Positions 16,571 through 26,674 of a DNA stretch of 51,595 nt are shown here, piece by piece (positions within the stretch are counted from its first letter, which is position 1; the number at the start of each line of letters is the position of its first letter). A model generated the notes under the pieces. That model was not told the origin of the DNA. It did not search any database and was given only the letters and a program-made list of their open reading frames with translations. The translations under genes and the position numbers were made by a program. The stretch comes from Bacteroidota bacterium (lineage in GTDB: Bacteria; Bacteroidota; Bacteroidia; Bacteroidales; UBA7960): contig JAGXRQ010000017.1 of NCBI GenBank assembly GCA_018335675.1, positions 72,051 to 123,645 of the forward strand, read 5' to 3'.

Positions 16571-18241
16571 ATGCGCATTCTTAGAAAATTCTTTACAATA
16601 TATTTATTAGCGCTAGTTTTTCATTTAAGCGTTAATGCACAAATTCCAGCCAATTATTATAGTGGAACTGAAACCATTAACGGGCAAGAATTAAAAACAG
16701 CTTTATTTTACATCATTAAAGACCACACCGCTTTGTCTTATGCAGATCTTTGGTCAGCATTTTATTATACAGACAGAAAGCCTAACGGTAAAGTATGGGA
16801 TATGTATTCTGACAAACCGGGACAAACTCCTCCTTATGAATACACTTTCTTTTCTGACCAATGTGGCAATTATAATTCTGAAAATGACTGCTATAACAGA
16901 GAACATAGCTTTCCTAAAAGCTGGTTTAATGACGCTAATCCGATGTACACCGACATGTTTCATCTGGTTCCTACTGACGGTTATGTAAATGGCAAAAGGT
17001 CTAATTATCCATACGGAAGAGTTGGAACTGCAACATGGACATCTCTAAATGGAAGTAAACTCGGCAATAGCAACTTCCCTGGCTATACGGGCGTAGTATT
17101 TGAGCCAATTGATGCTTACAAAGGTGATTTTGCCAGAGCATATTTTTATATGGTAACAAGATATCAAGATAAAGTTGCAAATTGGAATTCAGCAATGCTA
17201 AATCACACATCATATCCGGCTTTTACTGCTTGGGCACTAGACCTTCTGATGCTGTGGCACGAGCAAGACCCTGTAAGCCAAAAAGAGATAGATCGCAATA
17301 ATGCTATATATTATGATTATCAAGGGAATAGAAATCCATTTGTCGACCACCCAACCTTTGCACAAAGAATCTGGGGTACTTTAGATGAAATTCTCATATT
17401 CTCTTCTCAGCCAATTTTAAACGCTGTTCCGGGAAATTTATATAGCTATACAATCACAACTCAATTAACATCAAAAAATAAATCTACAATAACCATTACT
17501 TGCGAAGAGCAACCAAACTGGCTAACTTTTGAATCGACCGGCAGCGGAACCGCATTATTGCATGGAACACCTGAGCTATCTGACATCGGCATTAGTGACG
17601 TAATTTTAAAAGCAACATACCTGGAACAAACAATATATCAATCATTTTCTATTGAAGTTACAGAAACTGAAATCAATTACCCGCCCGTATTTGGCGATAT
17701 TTATTTTGCACCAACAACTCCATATGATTACGAAAGCGTGACTGTTTATGCTGAAATTACTGACCCTAATGCAGACCCTATAGATGCAGAGTTAAAATGG
17801 GGCATTACTTCAACTGCTCTTAACAATACTCTTTTAATGACAAAGTCAGAAGATATTTTCTCGGCAACAATTCCACCCAATAGCAATGGAACAACAGTAT
17901 ATTTTAAAATTATTGCTTCAGACGATAACGATGGAGAAAGTCAATCAAGCATATATAATTACTCAGTAACTACAACAGAAATTGTGGAGCACCAAAACTG
18001 TCTGTCTAGTATTTATGCACATTGTTCAAATAACAATAGAGCTATAAGCATATACAACAATTGCTTTGCGATTCACCATGTAAAATTGTATTCTTTAGCT
18101 GGTCAGCTATTATATATAAAAGAAGTTAAAGGCTATAACAACCCAACAGTTATAGAAATCCCAGAACTTAAACCAGGATTGTATTTATTGAAAATAAACA
18201 ATAACACACATACCAAAACGATAAAGATTTTTATTAGATAG
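16571..18241 (+). CDS. Secreted endonuclease I family nuclease with T9SS sorting domain
   Basis: The 556-residue protein has a signal peptide (cleavage near VNA-QIP, residue 23). An endonuclease I domain follows (about 40-275) with the metal/His motif NREHSFPKSWF and TDMFHLVPTDGYVNGKRSNY. Residues of about 275-470 form Ig-like beta-sandwich linkers. The C-terminal 75 residues are a type IX secretion sorting domain (VKLYSLAGQLLYIKEV, LKPGLYLLKINN, ending KTIKIFIR). It should degrade extracellular DNA or RNA at the cell surface, for phosphate or nucleotide supply. It converges with the downstream J-domain gene, leaving only 29 bases between stops. Confidence 0.92.
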   Translation: MRILRKFFTIYLLALVFHLSVNAQIPANYYSGTETINGQELKTALFYIIKDHTALSYADLWSAFYYTDRKPNGKVWDMYSDKPGQTPPYEYTFFSDQCGNYNSENDCYNREHSFPKSWFNDANPMYTDMFHLVPTDGYVNGKRSNYPYGRVGTATWTSLNGSKLGNSNFPGYTGVVFEPIDAYKGDFARAYFYMVTRYQDKVANWNSAMLNHTSYPAFTAWALDLLMLWHEQDPVSQKEIDRNNAIYYDYQGNRNPFVDHPTFAQRIWGTLDEILIFSSQPILNAVPGNLYSYTITTQLTSKNKSTITITCEEQPNWLTFESTGSGTALLHGTPELSDIGISDVILKATYLEQTIYQSFSIEVTETEINYPPVFGDIYFAPTTPYDYESVTVYAEITDPNADPIDAELKWGITSTALNNTLLMTKSEDIFSATIPPNSNGTTVYFKIIASDDNDGESQSSIYNYSVTTTEIVEHQNCLSSIYAHCSNNNRAISIYNNCFAIHHVKLYSLAGQLLYIKEVKGYNNPTVIEIPELKPGLYLLKINNNTHTKTIKIFIR

Positions 18242-18270
18242 TGAAAATTTATATTGTTTTGTAATACTTT

Positions 18271-18804
18271 TTACGACCTTCCGGAACTTGCAGTGTTTTT
18301 TCCTCTTCTTTGGTAAAAGAGAAGAAGCAATGCAGTAAAAACAAAACCTCCAATTAATCCGTTTACAGGCCTAATATCAGGATTTTCAGGTGGACTAATA
18401 AACATCCTGTATAAACCAAAAGCTATTCCATAAACTCCCACTAACAGCAATAAATAAAAGAGAATCTTATCAAACATTTTTTCAAGAGGAGTTTCGGGCT
18501 CCGGCTTTTTCCTAACATATCTAACCCATCTTTTCTGACCTGTTGGCTGAGATTTTGTTGTTGCAGGCCTGTAATAAACTTTAGTAATTACAATCCCGTT
18601 TTTTAGCCTTAAATCATATTGTCGTTTTTTTATTGGGTCAGTTAGTATCTGATGAGCCTCATTGAGTTTTTGAAACTTCTCTTTTGAGCCTTGATCTTTA
18701 TTAATATCAGGATGGCATTCTTTAGCTTTTTTCCTGAATGCTTTTCTAATCTGATCAACAGAAGCGTCCTTGCCAACCTCTAATATCTGATAATAATTTG
18801 CCAA
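18271..18804 (-). CDS. J-domain protein with C-terminal membrane helices
   Basis: An N-terminal J domain (about residues 2-66) contains the HPD tripeptide in KKAKECHPDINKD, needed to stimulate an Hsp70 ATPase. The rest lacks the Gly/Phe region and zinc fingers of DnaJ proper; it is a basic linker and two membrane helices (about 107-130 and 145-165) with an RRGKNTASSGRS tail. It is therefore a membrane-anchored type III J-protein, 177 residues. The start is TTG at 18804: an in-frame TAA lies six codons upstream with no ATG between, and MANYYQILEV is the normal J-domain beginning. It may recruit the DnaK encoded at 24030-25931, but that is inference. It lies just upstream of no (-) partner and 30 bases downstream of the MscS gene. 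Confidence 0.85.
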   Translation of the reverse strand: MANYYQILEVGKDASVDQIRKAFRKKAKECHPDINKDQGSKEKFQKLNEAHQILTDPIKKRQYDLRLKNGIVITKVYYRPATTKSQPTGQKRWVRYVRKKPEPETPLEKMFDKILFYLLLLVGVYGIAFGLYRMFISPPENPDIRPVNGLIGGFVFTALLLLFYQRRGKNTASSGRS

Positions 18805-18834
18805 TCGATTGCCCTTTAATTACTGCCACAAATT

Positions 18835-20106
18835 TTATTTAGTGACATCAACTTGCATTTGTAACTCTGTTGGATATTGAAAAACTTTAAGATCAAAGAA
18901 TGGAATAACTGCAAAAATATGATCAAAAATATCCGCTTGTATGTTTTCAAAATTCTTCCAAACAATATCATTTGTAAAAGCATATATCTGAAGAGGAATT
19001 CCTTTTTCATCAGGCTGCAACTGCCTTACCATAAAAATCATTTCTTTATGAATTTTTGGATGACCTGCAAGATAGTTTTCAATATAGGCCCTGAAAGTAC
19101 CAAGGTTTGTTAATCGACGCCCATTTACAGGGCTTGAAACATCGACATTGTTAATCTTATTATACTCATCTATTTCTGCTTTTTTTGATACGATATAGTC
19201 TTTCAAATAATGTATTTTGCTATACTTCTCAATCATTTCATCGTCGCAAAACCTTACACTTTTCAGATCAACATACACAGAACGCATAATTCTTCTGCCA
19301 CCGGTTTGAACCATTCCTCTCCAGTTTTTGAAAGAGTCACTAACTAATGCATAAGTTGGGATTGTTGTTATTGTTCTATCAAAATTTTGAATTCTAACAG
19401 TATGTAAAGAAATATCAATTACATCACCATCGGCGCCATATTTAGGCATTTCAATCCAGTCGCCAATCTGAACAAGATCATTAGAAGTGACCTGAACCCC
19501 ACCAACAAAATTCAAAATAGTATCTTTAAAAACCAACATCAGAATAGCTGTAGCTGCACCCAATCCAGTAAGAAGATATACAGGAGATCTATCCAATATT
19601 ATAGATAAAACTAAAATTGCAGCAATTATTCCAAGAATAATTTTCAACCCTTGAATATACCCTGAAATTGGGCGTGATTTCGACACTTCATAAGAGTCAT
19701 AAACTCCTTTAACAACATCCAAAAAAGAATAAAAAACTAATAAGCCAAAGATTACAATATAAATATTGGTTGCAATAAATGTTTTATCAACAATTACGGG
19801 ATATTCCGACATAAGCGCCGGCCCCATCCAGTAAATTACAAACACCGGAGCAAGGTGAGATAATTTCAGAAATAGTTTTTTATCCAATAAATTCTTGGTC
19901 CAAACACTTGGCTTTTTACCAAGCATTTTCCTTACAAACACTAGAATTACATTTTTTGCTATCCAATTAACAACGTAGCAGAGTATAAATAGAATAATTA
20001 CAAAAAGAACTGCTTTTGCATTATAAACTCCAACATCAGACATTCCAATTTTTTCAAGTAATTTCTGAAGTATCTTCCCTAACCCTAAAATATCTAATAC
20101 AATCAT
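18835..20106 (-). CDS. MscS-family mechanosensitive channel (YbdG-like)
   Basis: The product is about 423 residues, with five hydrophobic helices in the first 200 residues and the pore/beta-domain signature FKDTILNFVGGVQVTSNDLVQIGDWIE split around residues 200-230. The tail (RRIMRSVYVDLKSVRFC, HKEMIFMVRQLQPDEKGIPL) resembles the YbdG/MscM miniconductance subfamily. It should release solutes during osmotic downshock. I set the start at the ATG at 20106 (MIVLDILGLGKIL), since the 25 codons upstream add an unneeded hydrophobic leader beginning at an ATG at 20181. It stands divergent from rpmB. Confidence 0.88.
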   Translation of the reverse strand: MIVLDILGLGKILQKLLEKIGMSDVGVYNAKAVLFVIILFILCYVVNWIAKNVILVFVRKMLGKKPSVWTKNLLDKKLFLKLSHLAPVFVIYWMGPALMSEYPVIVDKTFIATNIYIVIFGLLVFYSFLDVVKGVYDSYEVSKSRPISGYIQGLKIILGIIAAILVLSIILDRSPVYLLTGLGAATAILMLVFKDTILNFVGGVQVTSNDLVQIGDWIEMPKYGADGDVIDISLHTVRIQNFDRTITTIPTYALVSDSFKNWRGMVQTGGRRIMRSVYVDLKSVRFCDDEMIEKYSKIHYLKDYIVSKKAEIDEYNKINNVDVSSPVNGRRLTNLGTFRAYIENYLAGHPKIHKEMIFMVRQLQPDEKGIPLQIYAFTNDIVWKNFENIQADIFDHIFAVIPFFDLKVFQYPTELQMQVDVTK

Positions 20107-20337
20107 TTTGTTTAGTTTAAAGTTTATTAAAATGCTAAGATACAAAGAGAAAAGTAAATAAAAAAATATAGAGGCCTGCATAAATGCTCGTAATCGAGGA
20201 AATCAATGCGCAAAAACAATTATTTACATACTTTTTTAGAAAAACTCTTAAAAACATTTGTAATATAAAAATATTTTGCCGAATTTTGCACTCCTTAAAA
20301 AGAAGTAGTTATTATTCATCATATAATTGAATTAGAA

Positions 20338-20574
20338 ATGTCAAAAGTTTGTCAGATATTAGGGAAAAAAACGATCTCCGGGAATAATGTTTCACATTCA
20401 AACATTAAGACAAAAAGGAAATTTAAGCCTAACTTACATACTAAAAGGTTTTTTATTCCCGAAGAAGGTCAATGGATTACATTGAAAGTTTCGGCTAAAG
20501 GTATTCGCCACATAAACAAAAAAGGCATTAAAGCATGCCTCGTTGATGCTATTGAAAAAGGGAACATTAAATAA
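20338..20574 (+). CDS. rpmB: Large ribosomal subunit protein L28
   Basis: The 78-residue basic protein begins MSKVCQILGKKTISGNNVSHS, the L28 signature, and ends with a KKGIKACL-type segment. It is a 50S structural protein. A strong terminator follows 22 bases after the stop, so it is monocistronic here. In many Bacteroidota rpmB is followed by rpmG (L33) and a DUF4295 gene; these are absent beside it in this genome. It is divergent from the MscS gene. Confidence 0.95.
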   Translation: MSKVCQILGKKTISGNNVSHSNIKTKRKFKPNLHTKRFFIPEEGQWITLKVSAKGIRHINKKGIKACLVDAIEKGNIK

Positions 20575-20596
20575 GCAGGAATTTTTGTCAAGATCT

Positions 20597-20628
20597 AAAG
20601 GTTGTCATAATTGGCAACCTTTTTTTAT
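20597..20628 (+). terminator. Rho-independent terminator of rpmB
   Basis: Stem AAAGGTTGTC (20597-20606) pairs with GGCAACCTTT (20613-20622), including one T-G pair, around the 6-base loop ATAATT; a run of T follows to 20626. Confidence 0.88.
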
Positions 20629-20729
20629 ATTGCAAACAAATTACCGGACAATACAATAAATTCTACTGCAATTTGTTATTCTTTGTGTAACCTCTTATTT
20701 TTACAAGCTTAAACACATCTTTTTAGCTA

Positions 20730-21389
20730 ATGAGAAAAACGATATCCGGAATATTTATTACATCGGCAATTATTCTCCTTGCTGTTTTTCTGATGTCATC
20801 TTCAGGTAAGGACCCAAGACCAAGCAGACAGGTTGTTCAACTATCCGGACTTATAGTTACAGGAGACAGTCTAAAACCGGTTTCTTTTGCAACAATTTGG
20901 GTTAAAAACACCAGAAGAGGTACGGTATCTGACTATTACGGGTTTTTCAATATAGCTGTAAGAGAACTTGACACTCTCAGATTTTCAGCTGTAGGATATG
21001 ACGAAGTTTTATATGTTATTCCTGATACTTTGAGCTCAATAAGATATTCTATAATTCAGGTTATGACTCAAGACACAATTGTTTTACCTGAAACAGTTAT
21101 ATACCCTTGGCCATCAAGAGAGCAGTTTCGCAGAGCATTCCTAACAGTAGATGTTCCGGAAGATGATTATGAAAGAGCTATGAGAAACTTAGCCCGCGCC
21201 GAGATGAAAGAGCGAATGGAGAATATGGCACTAGATGGGGCTGGCAATTTCCGGAATTACATGAATCAACAAAATCAACAACTATATTACGCAGGTCAAA
21301 TGCCACCTATGCGCATTTTTGACCCATTGGCTTGGGCTGAGTTTTTTAAAGCTTGGAAAGAAGGAAAATTTAGGCGTAGTAATGACTAA
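20730..21389 (+). CDS. Exported carboxypeptidase-regulatory-like domain protein
   Basis: The 219-residue protein has an N-terminal hydrophobic segment (about 5-24, ISGIFITSAIILLAVFLM) that acts as a signal or anchor. A CarboxypepD_reg-like beta domain follows at about 38-115 (LSGLIVTGDSLKPVSFATIW, TVSDYYGFFNIAV). The C-terminal 100 residues are charged, helical and Gln/Met-rich. This domain type is usual in Bacteroidota envelope proteins. The following TonB-dependent receptor begins 5 bases after its stop and carries the same domain type, so the two form an operon and may work together at the outer membrane. No catalytic residues of a peptidase are present. Confidence 0.8.
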   Translation: MRKTISGIFITSAIILLAVFLMSSSGKDPRPSRQVVQLSGLIVTGDSLKPVSFATIWVKNTRRGTVSDYYGFFNIAVRELDTLRFSAVGYDEVLYVIPDTLSSIRYSIIQVMTQDTIVLPETVIYPWPSREQFRRAFLTVDVPEDDYERAMRNLARAEMKERMENMALDGAGNFRNYMNQQNQQLYYAGQMPPMRIFDPLAWAEFFKAWKEGKFRRSND

Positions 21390-21394
21390 TTAAT

Positions 21395-23857
21395 ATGTTT
21401 AATCAAATTAAAAGAATATTATTTCCAATAATCCCTTTGTTTTTTGTTGCATTTTTTGCACAAAACACATTCTCGCAAAATGCAACTATACAAGGCATTA
21501 TTGTTGGAGAAAACAATACCCCTTTGGAATCTGTAAACATAGCAGTAAAGGGAACAACTTCAGGAGCAACTTCCAATAAAGATGGATTCTACTCTTTATT
21601 GCTTAACTCAGGAACAAACATTACACTTGTTTTTTCGAGCGTTGGTTATTATACATTTGAGAAAAACATTATACTTGAAGAAAATGAAGTTAAAATCCTC
21701 GACATTGAATTAATGCCTTCAGCAACTGTTTTGCCTGAGGTAGAAATAACAGAGAAGCAGATTATGTCGTCGGATCTGGTGAGGCTTGACCCAAAGCATA
21801 CACAATTCATACCGGGCCCTTCGAGTGGTGTTGAGAATATAATTAAAACTATGCCGGGCGTATCTGTTTCAAGCGAACTCTCTTCGCAATATTCGGTGAG
21901 AGGGGGGAATTTTGACGAAAATCTGGTTTATGTTAATGGAATAGAAATTTACAGGCCATTCCTTGTTAGATCTGGTCAACAAGAAGGCTTAAGCTTCATT
22001 AATTCAGAACTTGTTTCTTCAATTACATTTTCAGCAGGCGGGTTCAATTCTGAATATGGCGATAAAATGTCGTCAGTTTTAGACATACAATACAAGCAGC
22101 CAAAAGAATTTGCAGGCTCTGCATCTGTAAGTTTACTTGAAGGCTCAGTGCATCTTGAAGGTGACATTGCAAATAACAAAGCTTATTACTTATTCGGATT
22201 CAGGCATAAATCAAATCAATACCTTCTTGGAACTTTCGACACAAAAGGAGATTACAAGCCATCATTTACAGATGTTCAGGCATTGCTAAACTGGAATTTC
22301 AAAGAAGATTGGGACATTACTTTCCTTGGAAACTATTCACGGAATAATTATCAGTTTATTCCGGAAGTACAGAAGACCAGATTTGGTTACATTACTGACG
22401 TAAGAGAACTTACTGTATATTTCGACGGACAAGAAGTTGACAGATTTACAACCAGTCTGGGAGCATTGTCATTGCAATACAAACCTCACCAGGATCTTAA
22501 GCTTCAATTTATTTCGTCATTATTCCAATCCGACGAAAAAGAAACCTTTGATATACTTGGTCAATATTGGATACAAGAAATTCAAACTGATTTTGGTCAA
22601 GACGATTTTGGTCAACCAACCGGTCGGTCATTAGGCGTAGGAACTTTCCATAATCATGCAAGGAATTATTTAAATGCAATTGTTTGGAATGCAGAACATA
22701 AAGGGATTTATATCCATGATAATAACATTATCAAATGGGGCGTAAAATATCAATATGAGGATATATATGACAGATTAAATGAATGGACAATGCTTGACTC
22801 TGCCGGCTATTCTCTTCCTCAAATACCACAGAATAATATTATTTTGCATGAAAGCATAAACAGTAATATAAACTTAATTTCTTCTCGCTTTTCTGGCTTT
22901 TTACAAACAACATCAGAATTTGAACGCGATCACGGAAGATTCTTATTTACAGCAGGGCTGAGAGGAAATTACTGGAATTATTCTAATCAGTTTGTTCTTA
23001 GTCCACGAATGACTGTTTTATACAAGCCATTGTGGGCTCCAAAATTCACATTCAGAGCGTCCGGCGGACACTTCAGTCAGCCTGCGTTCTACAGAGAGCT
23101 TCGCGATTTTGAGGGAAACCTTAATCCCAATATTAAAGCTCAAGAATCATGGCATATAGTTTTAGGATCTGAATATATCTTTTTGGCATGGGACAGACCA
23201 TTTAAATACACAACAGAAGTATATTACAAAATCCTTAAAAATCTTATCCCATATGAAATAGACAATGTTAGAATTAGATACCATGCAGAGAATTCGGGAA
23301 AAGGCTATGCAGCTGGATTAGATATGAGGATTAACGGTGAATTTGTCCCCGGAATAGAATCATGGGCAAGTTTTTCATTTATGAAAACTGAAGAAATTAT
23401 TTCCGGTTATAACTACATTGACTCGCTGGGAAATTTTGTAAACCTCGGATATATACCTCGACCAACCGACCAAAGGTTAAGTTTCAACCTTTTCTTTCAG
23501 GACTTTCTACCAAGAAATCCAAATTATAAAGTACATTTAGGATTGATATACGCAACAGGCCTGCCATTTGGACCGCCAAATTCAGTTCAGTACAAAAATG
23601 CGCTTCGTATGCCATCATACAGAAGAGTAGATATTGGATTCTCAAGGCAACTAATTGGCCCCGAATCTAAGTTTAAGGAATCTAATCCATTAAGATATCT
23701 GAAATCTTCATGGATATCACTGGAAGTATTTAATTTGTTCGGGATTAATAATACGATATCCTACATGTGGGTCAAAGATTTTGATAATAGATACATGGCA
23801 ATTCCTAATTATTTAACTACAAGACTTATTAACCTGAAACTTCTGACATATTTCTAG
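21395..23857 (+). CDS. TonB-dependent outer-membrane receptor
   Basis: The 820-residue protein has a signal peptide ending near FSQ (residue 28), a CarboxypepD_reg-like domain (about 32-110), a plug domain (about 125-235) with VENIIKTMPGVSVSS, YSVRGGNFDENLVYVNG and GFNSEYGDKMSSVLDIQYK, and a 22-strand-type barrel ending in aromatic YLTTRLINLKLLTYF. It should take up a ligand with TonB energy. There is no SusD partner, which argues against a glycan-utilisation SusC and for a siderophore, metal or oligopeptide ligand; the ligand itself is unknown. It is transcribed after the small exported protein at 20730. Confidence 0.92.
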   Translation: MFNQIKRILFPIIPLFFVAFFAQNTFSQNATIQGIIVGENNTPLESVNIAVKGTTSGATSNKDGFYSLLLNSGTNITLVFSSVGYYTFEKNIILEENEVKILDIELMPSATVLPEVEITEKQIMSSDLVRLDPKHTQFIPGPSSGVENIIKTMPGVSVSSELSSQYSVRGGNFDENLVYVNGIEIYRPFLVRSGQQEGLSFINSELVSSITFSAGGFNSEYGDKMSSVLDIQYKQPKEFAGSASVSLLEGSVHLEGDIANNKAYYLFGFRHKSNQYLLGTFDTKGDYKPSFTDVQALLNWNFKEDWDITFLGNYSRNNYQFIPEVQKTRFGYITDVRELTVYFDGQEVDRFTTSLGALSLQYKPHQDLKLQFISSLFQSDEKETFDILGQYWIQEIQTDFGQDDFGQPTGRSLGVGTFHNHARNYLNAIVWNAEHKGIYIHDNNIIKWGVKYQYEDIYDRLNEWTMLDSAGYSLPQIPQNNIILHESINSNINLISSRFSGFLQTTSEFERDHGRFLFTAGLRGNYWNYSNQFVLSPRMTVLYKPLWAPKFTFRASGGHFSQPAFYRELRDFEGNLNPNIKAQESWHIVLGSEYIFLAWDRPFKYTTEVYYKILKNLIPYEIDNVRIRYHAENSGKGYAAGLDMRINGEFVPGIESWASFSFMKTEEIISGYNYIDSLGNFVNLGYIPRPTDQRLSFNLFFQDFLPRNPNYKVHLGLIYATGLPFGPPNSVQYKNALRMPSYRRVDIGFSRQLIGPESKFKESNPLRYLKSSWISLEVFNLFGINNTISYMWVKDFDNRYMAIPNYLTTRLINLKLLTYF

Positions 23858-23948
23858 CCCTGACTTTTTGTCACCTCATTGCTTCTATAATTTCTCTTAC
23901 TGCCAAATACATAATTCATTTTATTAAAATCCTGACATAATTGCAACA

Positions 23949-23989
23949 AAAATCATTGATTTTGGCAATGGCATAATCATTGAATGCCA
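23949..23989 (+). promoter_or_regulatory. Inverted repeats upstream of dnaK
   Basis: AAAATCA (23949-23955) and TGATTTT (23957-23963) form a near-perfect palindrome about one base. Next to it, TGGCAT (23969-23974) and ATGCCA (23984-23989) flank exactly 9 bases, the spacing of CIRCE heat-shock operators, though the arm sequences are not those of CIRCE. Both lie 41-81 bases before the dnaK ATG, where a heat-shock regulator could act. Confidence 0.4.
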
Positions 23990-24029
23990 AAGAGCAAACA
24001 ATGAATACTCACATAAAAACATCATAAAA

Positions 24030-25931
24030 ATGGGAAAAATTATTGGAATAGACTTAGGAACAACTAACTCATGTGTTGCTGTAATGGAAGGAAACGAGCC
24101 TGTTGTAATACCTAACAGTGAAGGTCGCAGAACTACTCCTTCAATTGTAGCTTTTACAGAAAACGGAGAAAGAAAAATTGGTGATCCGGCAAAAAGACAG
24201 GCCATTATTAATCCTACAAAAACCATATCTTCAATAAAGAGATTTATGGGTGAAACTTTTGACTCTACATCTCATGACAGAGGCAAGGTTTCATACATTG
24301 TAGAAAAAGGAGACAACAATACTCCTAGAGTAAAAATTGACGACAGACTTTACAGTCCGCAAGAAATTTCCGCAATGGTTCTTCAGAAAATGAAAAAAAC
24401 TGCCGAAGATTATCTTGGACACGAAGTAACTGAAGCTGTTATTACTGTTCCAGCATACTTCAACGACAGTCAGCGTCAGGCTACAAAAGAAGCAGGAGAA
24501 ATTGCCGGTTTAAAAGTAAGAAGAATCATAAATGAACCGACAGCTGCATCATTAGCATACGGACTTGACAAGAAAAACAAAGACATTAGAATTGCCGTTT
24601 ACGATTTAGGTGGCGGTACGTTTGATATTTCAATCCTTGAGCTAGGCGACGGAGTTTTTGAAGTAAAATCGACAAATGGCGACACTCATCTTGGAGGTGA
24701 CGATTTCGATAATGCAGTTATAGATTGGTTGGCAGACGAATTTTTAAAAGACGAAAACATTGACCTTCGTAAAGATCCTATGGCTAAACAAAGGCTGAAA
24801 GAAGCTGCGGAGAAAGCAAAAATAGAACTTTCAAGCTCAACTTCTACTGAGATAAACCTGCCTTATATAATGCCTGTTGATGGAATTCCAAAACACCTTG
24901 TTCGTACTCTAACAAGAGCAAAATTCGAACAATTAACTGACAAATATATTCAGGCCACTATTGAGCCTTGTAAAAAAGCACTTAAAGATGCAGGATATAC
25001 TTCAGCTGATATTGACGAAGTTATTTTAGTTGGTGGATCAACAAGAATTCCTGCAATTCAAAAAATTGTTGAAGACTTTTTCGGCAAAAAACCATCTAAA
25101 GGCGTAAATCCTGATGAAGTGGTTGCAGTTGGTGCAGCTATTCAGGGCGCAGTTTTAAGCGGAGAAATCAAAGATGTGCTTTTACTTGACGTAACACCTC
25201 TTTCTCTAGGAATTGAAACGCTTGGTGGAGTATTGACTAAACTTATTGAATCTAACACAACTATTCCAACTAAAAAAGCTGAAGTTTTCTCAACTGCTGC
25301 TGACAGTCAAACATCTGTTGAAATTCATGTTCTACAGGGAGAAAGACCAATGGCAAAAGACAACAGAACTATTGGCAGATTCCATCTTGACGGTATTCCG
25401 CCTGCGCCAAGAGGAATTCCTCAAGTTGAAGTTACATTTGATATTGACTCAAATGGTATATTAAATGTATCTGCAAAAGATAAAGCAACAGGAAAAACTC
25501 AGAATATCAGAATTGAAGCTTCAAGCGGATTAAGCGATGAAGAAATCAGCAGAATGAAAAAAGAAGCTGACGAGAATGCTGAGTCAGATCGCAAATTGAA
25601 AGAGGAAACTGAGAAGATTAACTCAGCAGATAGCATGATATTCCAAACTGAGAAACAATTGAAAGAGTTTGGAGATAAAATCCCTGCTGACAAAAAGTCT
25701 GCAATTGAAGGTTCCCTTGAACAACTAAAAGAAGCTCACAAAAATCGTGATCTTGCCGCTATTGACAGTGCTTTAGCTAACATTAATCAGGCATGGCAAG
25801 CTGCTAGTACAGATATGTACCAAGCATCACAAAATTCGCAAGGACAAGAAGAGCAACCTCAAGGAGAGCCAAAAGCAGAAAAAGGAAACGAAGGAGATGT
25901 AACTGACGTTGATTATGAAGAGGTAAAATAG
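24030..25931 (+). CDS. dnaK: Hsp70 chaperone DnaK
   Basis: This is a full 633-residue Hsp70. The nucleotide-binding domain starts [20 protein letters not shown] and contains [15 protein letters not shown] and [14 protein letters not shown]. The substrate-binding domain follows ([18 protein letters not shown]), then a helical lid ending in the conserved tail [12 protein letters not shown]. It refolds and protects proteins with a J-protein and GrpE. No grpE or dnaJ adjoins it, so in this window it is a single-gene unit, upstream inverted repeats at 23949-23989 and a terminator at 25949-25985. The membrane J-protein at 18271-18804 is a possible client-specific partner. Confidence 0.98.
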   Translation: MGKIIGIDLGTTNSCVAVMEGNEPVVIPNSEGRRTTPSIVAFTENGERKIGDPAKRQAIINPTKTISSIKRFMGETFDSTSHDRGKVSYIVEKGDNNTPRVKIDDRLYSPQEISAMVLQKMKKTAEDYLGHEVTEAVITVPAYFNDSQRQATKEAGEIAGLKVRRIINEPTAASLAYGLDKKNKDIRIAVYDLGGGTFDISILELGDGVFEVKSTNGDTHLGGDDFDNAVIDWLADEFLKDENIDLRKDPMAKQRLKEAAEKAKIELSSSTSTEINLPYIMPVDGIPKHLVRTLTRAKFEQLTDKYIQATIEPCKKALKDAGYTSADIDEVILVGGSTRIPAIQKIVEDFFGKKPSKGVNPDEVVAVGAAIQGAVLSGEIKDVLLLDVTPLSLGIETLGGVLTKLIESNTTIPTKKAEVFSTAADSQTSVEIHVLQGERPMAKDNRTIGRFHLDGIPPAPRGIPQVEVTFDIDSNGILNVSAKDKATGKTQNIRIEASSGLSDEEISRMKKEADENAESDRKLKEETEKINSADSMIFQTEKQLKEFGDKIPADKKSAIEGSLEQLKEAHKNRDLAAIDSALANINQAWQAASTDMYQASQNSQGQEEQPQGEPKAEKGNEGDVTDVDYEEVK

Positions 25932-25948
25932 GTTGATTTAATAATGCA

Positions 25949-25985
25949 AAAAGAGGGTTGAAATATTCTTCAGCCCTCTTTTTTA
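25949..25985. terminator. Bidirectional terminator between dnaK and tpx
   Basis: AAGAGGGTTG (25951-25960) pairs with CAGCCCTCTT (25971-25980), with one T-G pair, around the loop AAATATTCTT. T runs flank the stem in both directions (25979-25984 on plus; the complement of 25948-25952 on minus), so it can end both convergent transcripts. Confidence 0.9.
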
Positions 25986-26017
25986 TTAACCAATCAAACC
26001 AAAACCAAACAACATTA

Positions 26018-26530
26018 TTATATAAATTTCTTCACAGCTGCAAGAGCTTTATCATAATCAGGATGATCTGCAATTTCTTTAACTATTTGAACATGTCTGA
26101 TTATATCTTCACTGTCTATTACAATAATAGCACGAGCAAGCAACCTGTACTCTTCAATAAGCAACCCATATTTAACAGCAAAGTCAAGATCCTTATGATC
26201 TGAGATTAGTGTAATATTTTTTACACCTTCTGCTTCGCAGAAACGCTTCAAAGCAAATGGTAGATCTACAGAAACTGTAATAATCTGAACATTTTTAAGC
26301 TTGTCAGCTTCTTTATTAAACCTTAAGGTTTGAGCGGAACAAACGCCAGTGTCAACACTGGGAACTGAAGATATAATTCTTACTTTTCCAGAAAAGTCAC
26401 TTAATTTCACATGCTTTAAATCCTGCCCTATGCAAATAAAGTTCTTTGCGTTAATGCCAGCTTTTGCCGATTTTCCTAATAAAGTTACCGGATTCCCTCC
26501 GAAAGTAACCAAATTTGTGCTTCTTTTCAT
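26018..26530 (-). CDS. tpx: Thiol peroxidase, Tpx-type 2-Cys peroxiredoxin
   Basis: The 170-residue peroxiredoxin reduces hydrogen peroxide and lipid hydroperoxides using thioredoxin. The peroxidatic Cys64 sits in SVPSVDTGVCSAQTLRFN and the resolving Cys98 in KRFCEAEGVKN; their 34-residue spacing is that of E. coli Tpx (61 and 95). It is a single gene, convergent with dnaK and sharing its terminator, and divergent from ubiD-type gene 26675. No OxyR-like operator was recognised upstream. Confidence 0.96.
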   Translation of the reverse strand: MKRSTNLVTFGGNPVTLLGKSAKAGINAKNFICIGQDLKHVKLSDFSGKVRIISSVPSVDTGVCSAQTLRFNKEADKLKNVQIITVSVDLPFALKRFCEAEGVKNITLISDHKDLDFAVKYGLLIEEYRLLARAIIVIDSEDIIRHVQIVKEIADHPDYDKALAAVKKFI

Positions 26531-26674
26531 CTTATTAGTTTTAGAGTATTAATTTTGCGTATTATAACAAGTGTCAAATCTAATTATTTTTATTTTTTTA
26601 TATGTTATTTTTTAGACAATTTTTAGTATTCAAAACGTTTATAGTTATAACTAAACACTTTAAGAAATAAAAAA

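Noticed and set aside
26531-26590. TTGACA and TATAAT-like strings upstream of tpx as a sigma-70 promoter
   Set aside because: On the minus strand they are only about five bases apart, far short of the normal 17-base spacing, and Bacteroidota use a different consensus.
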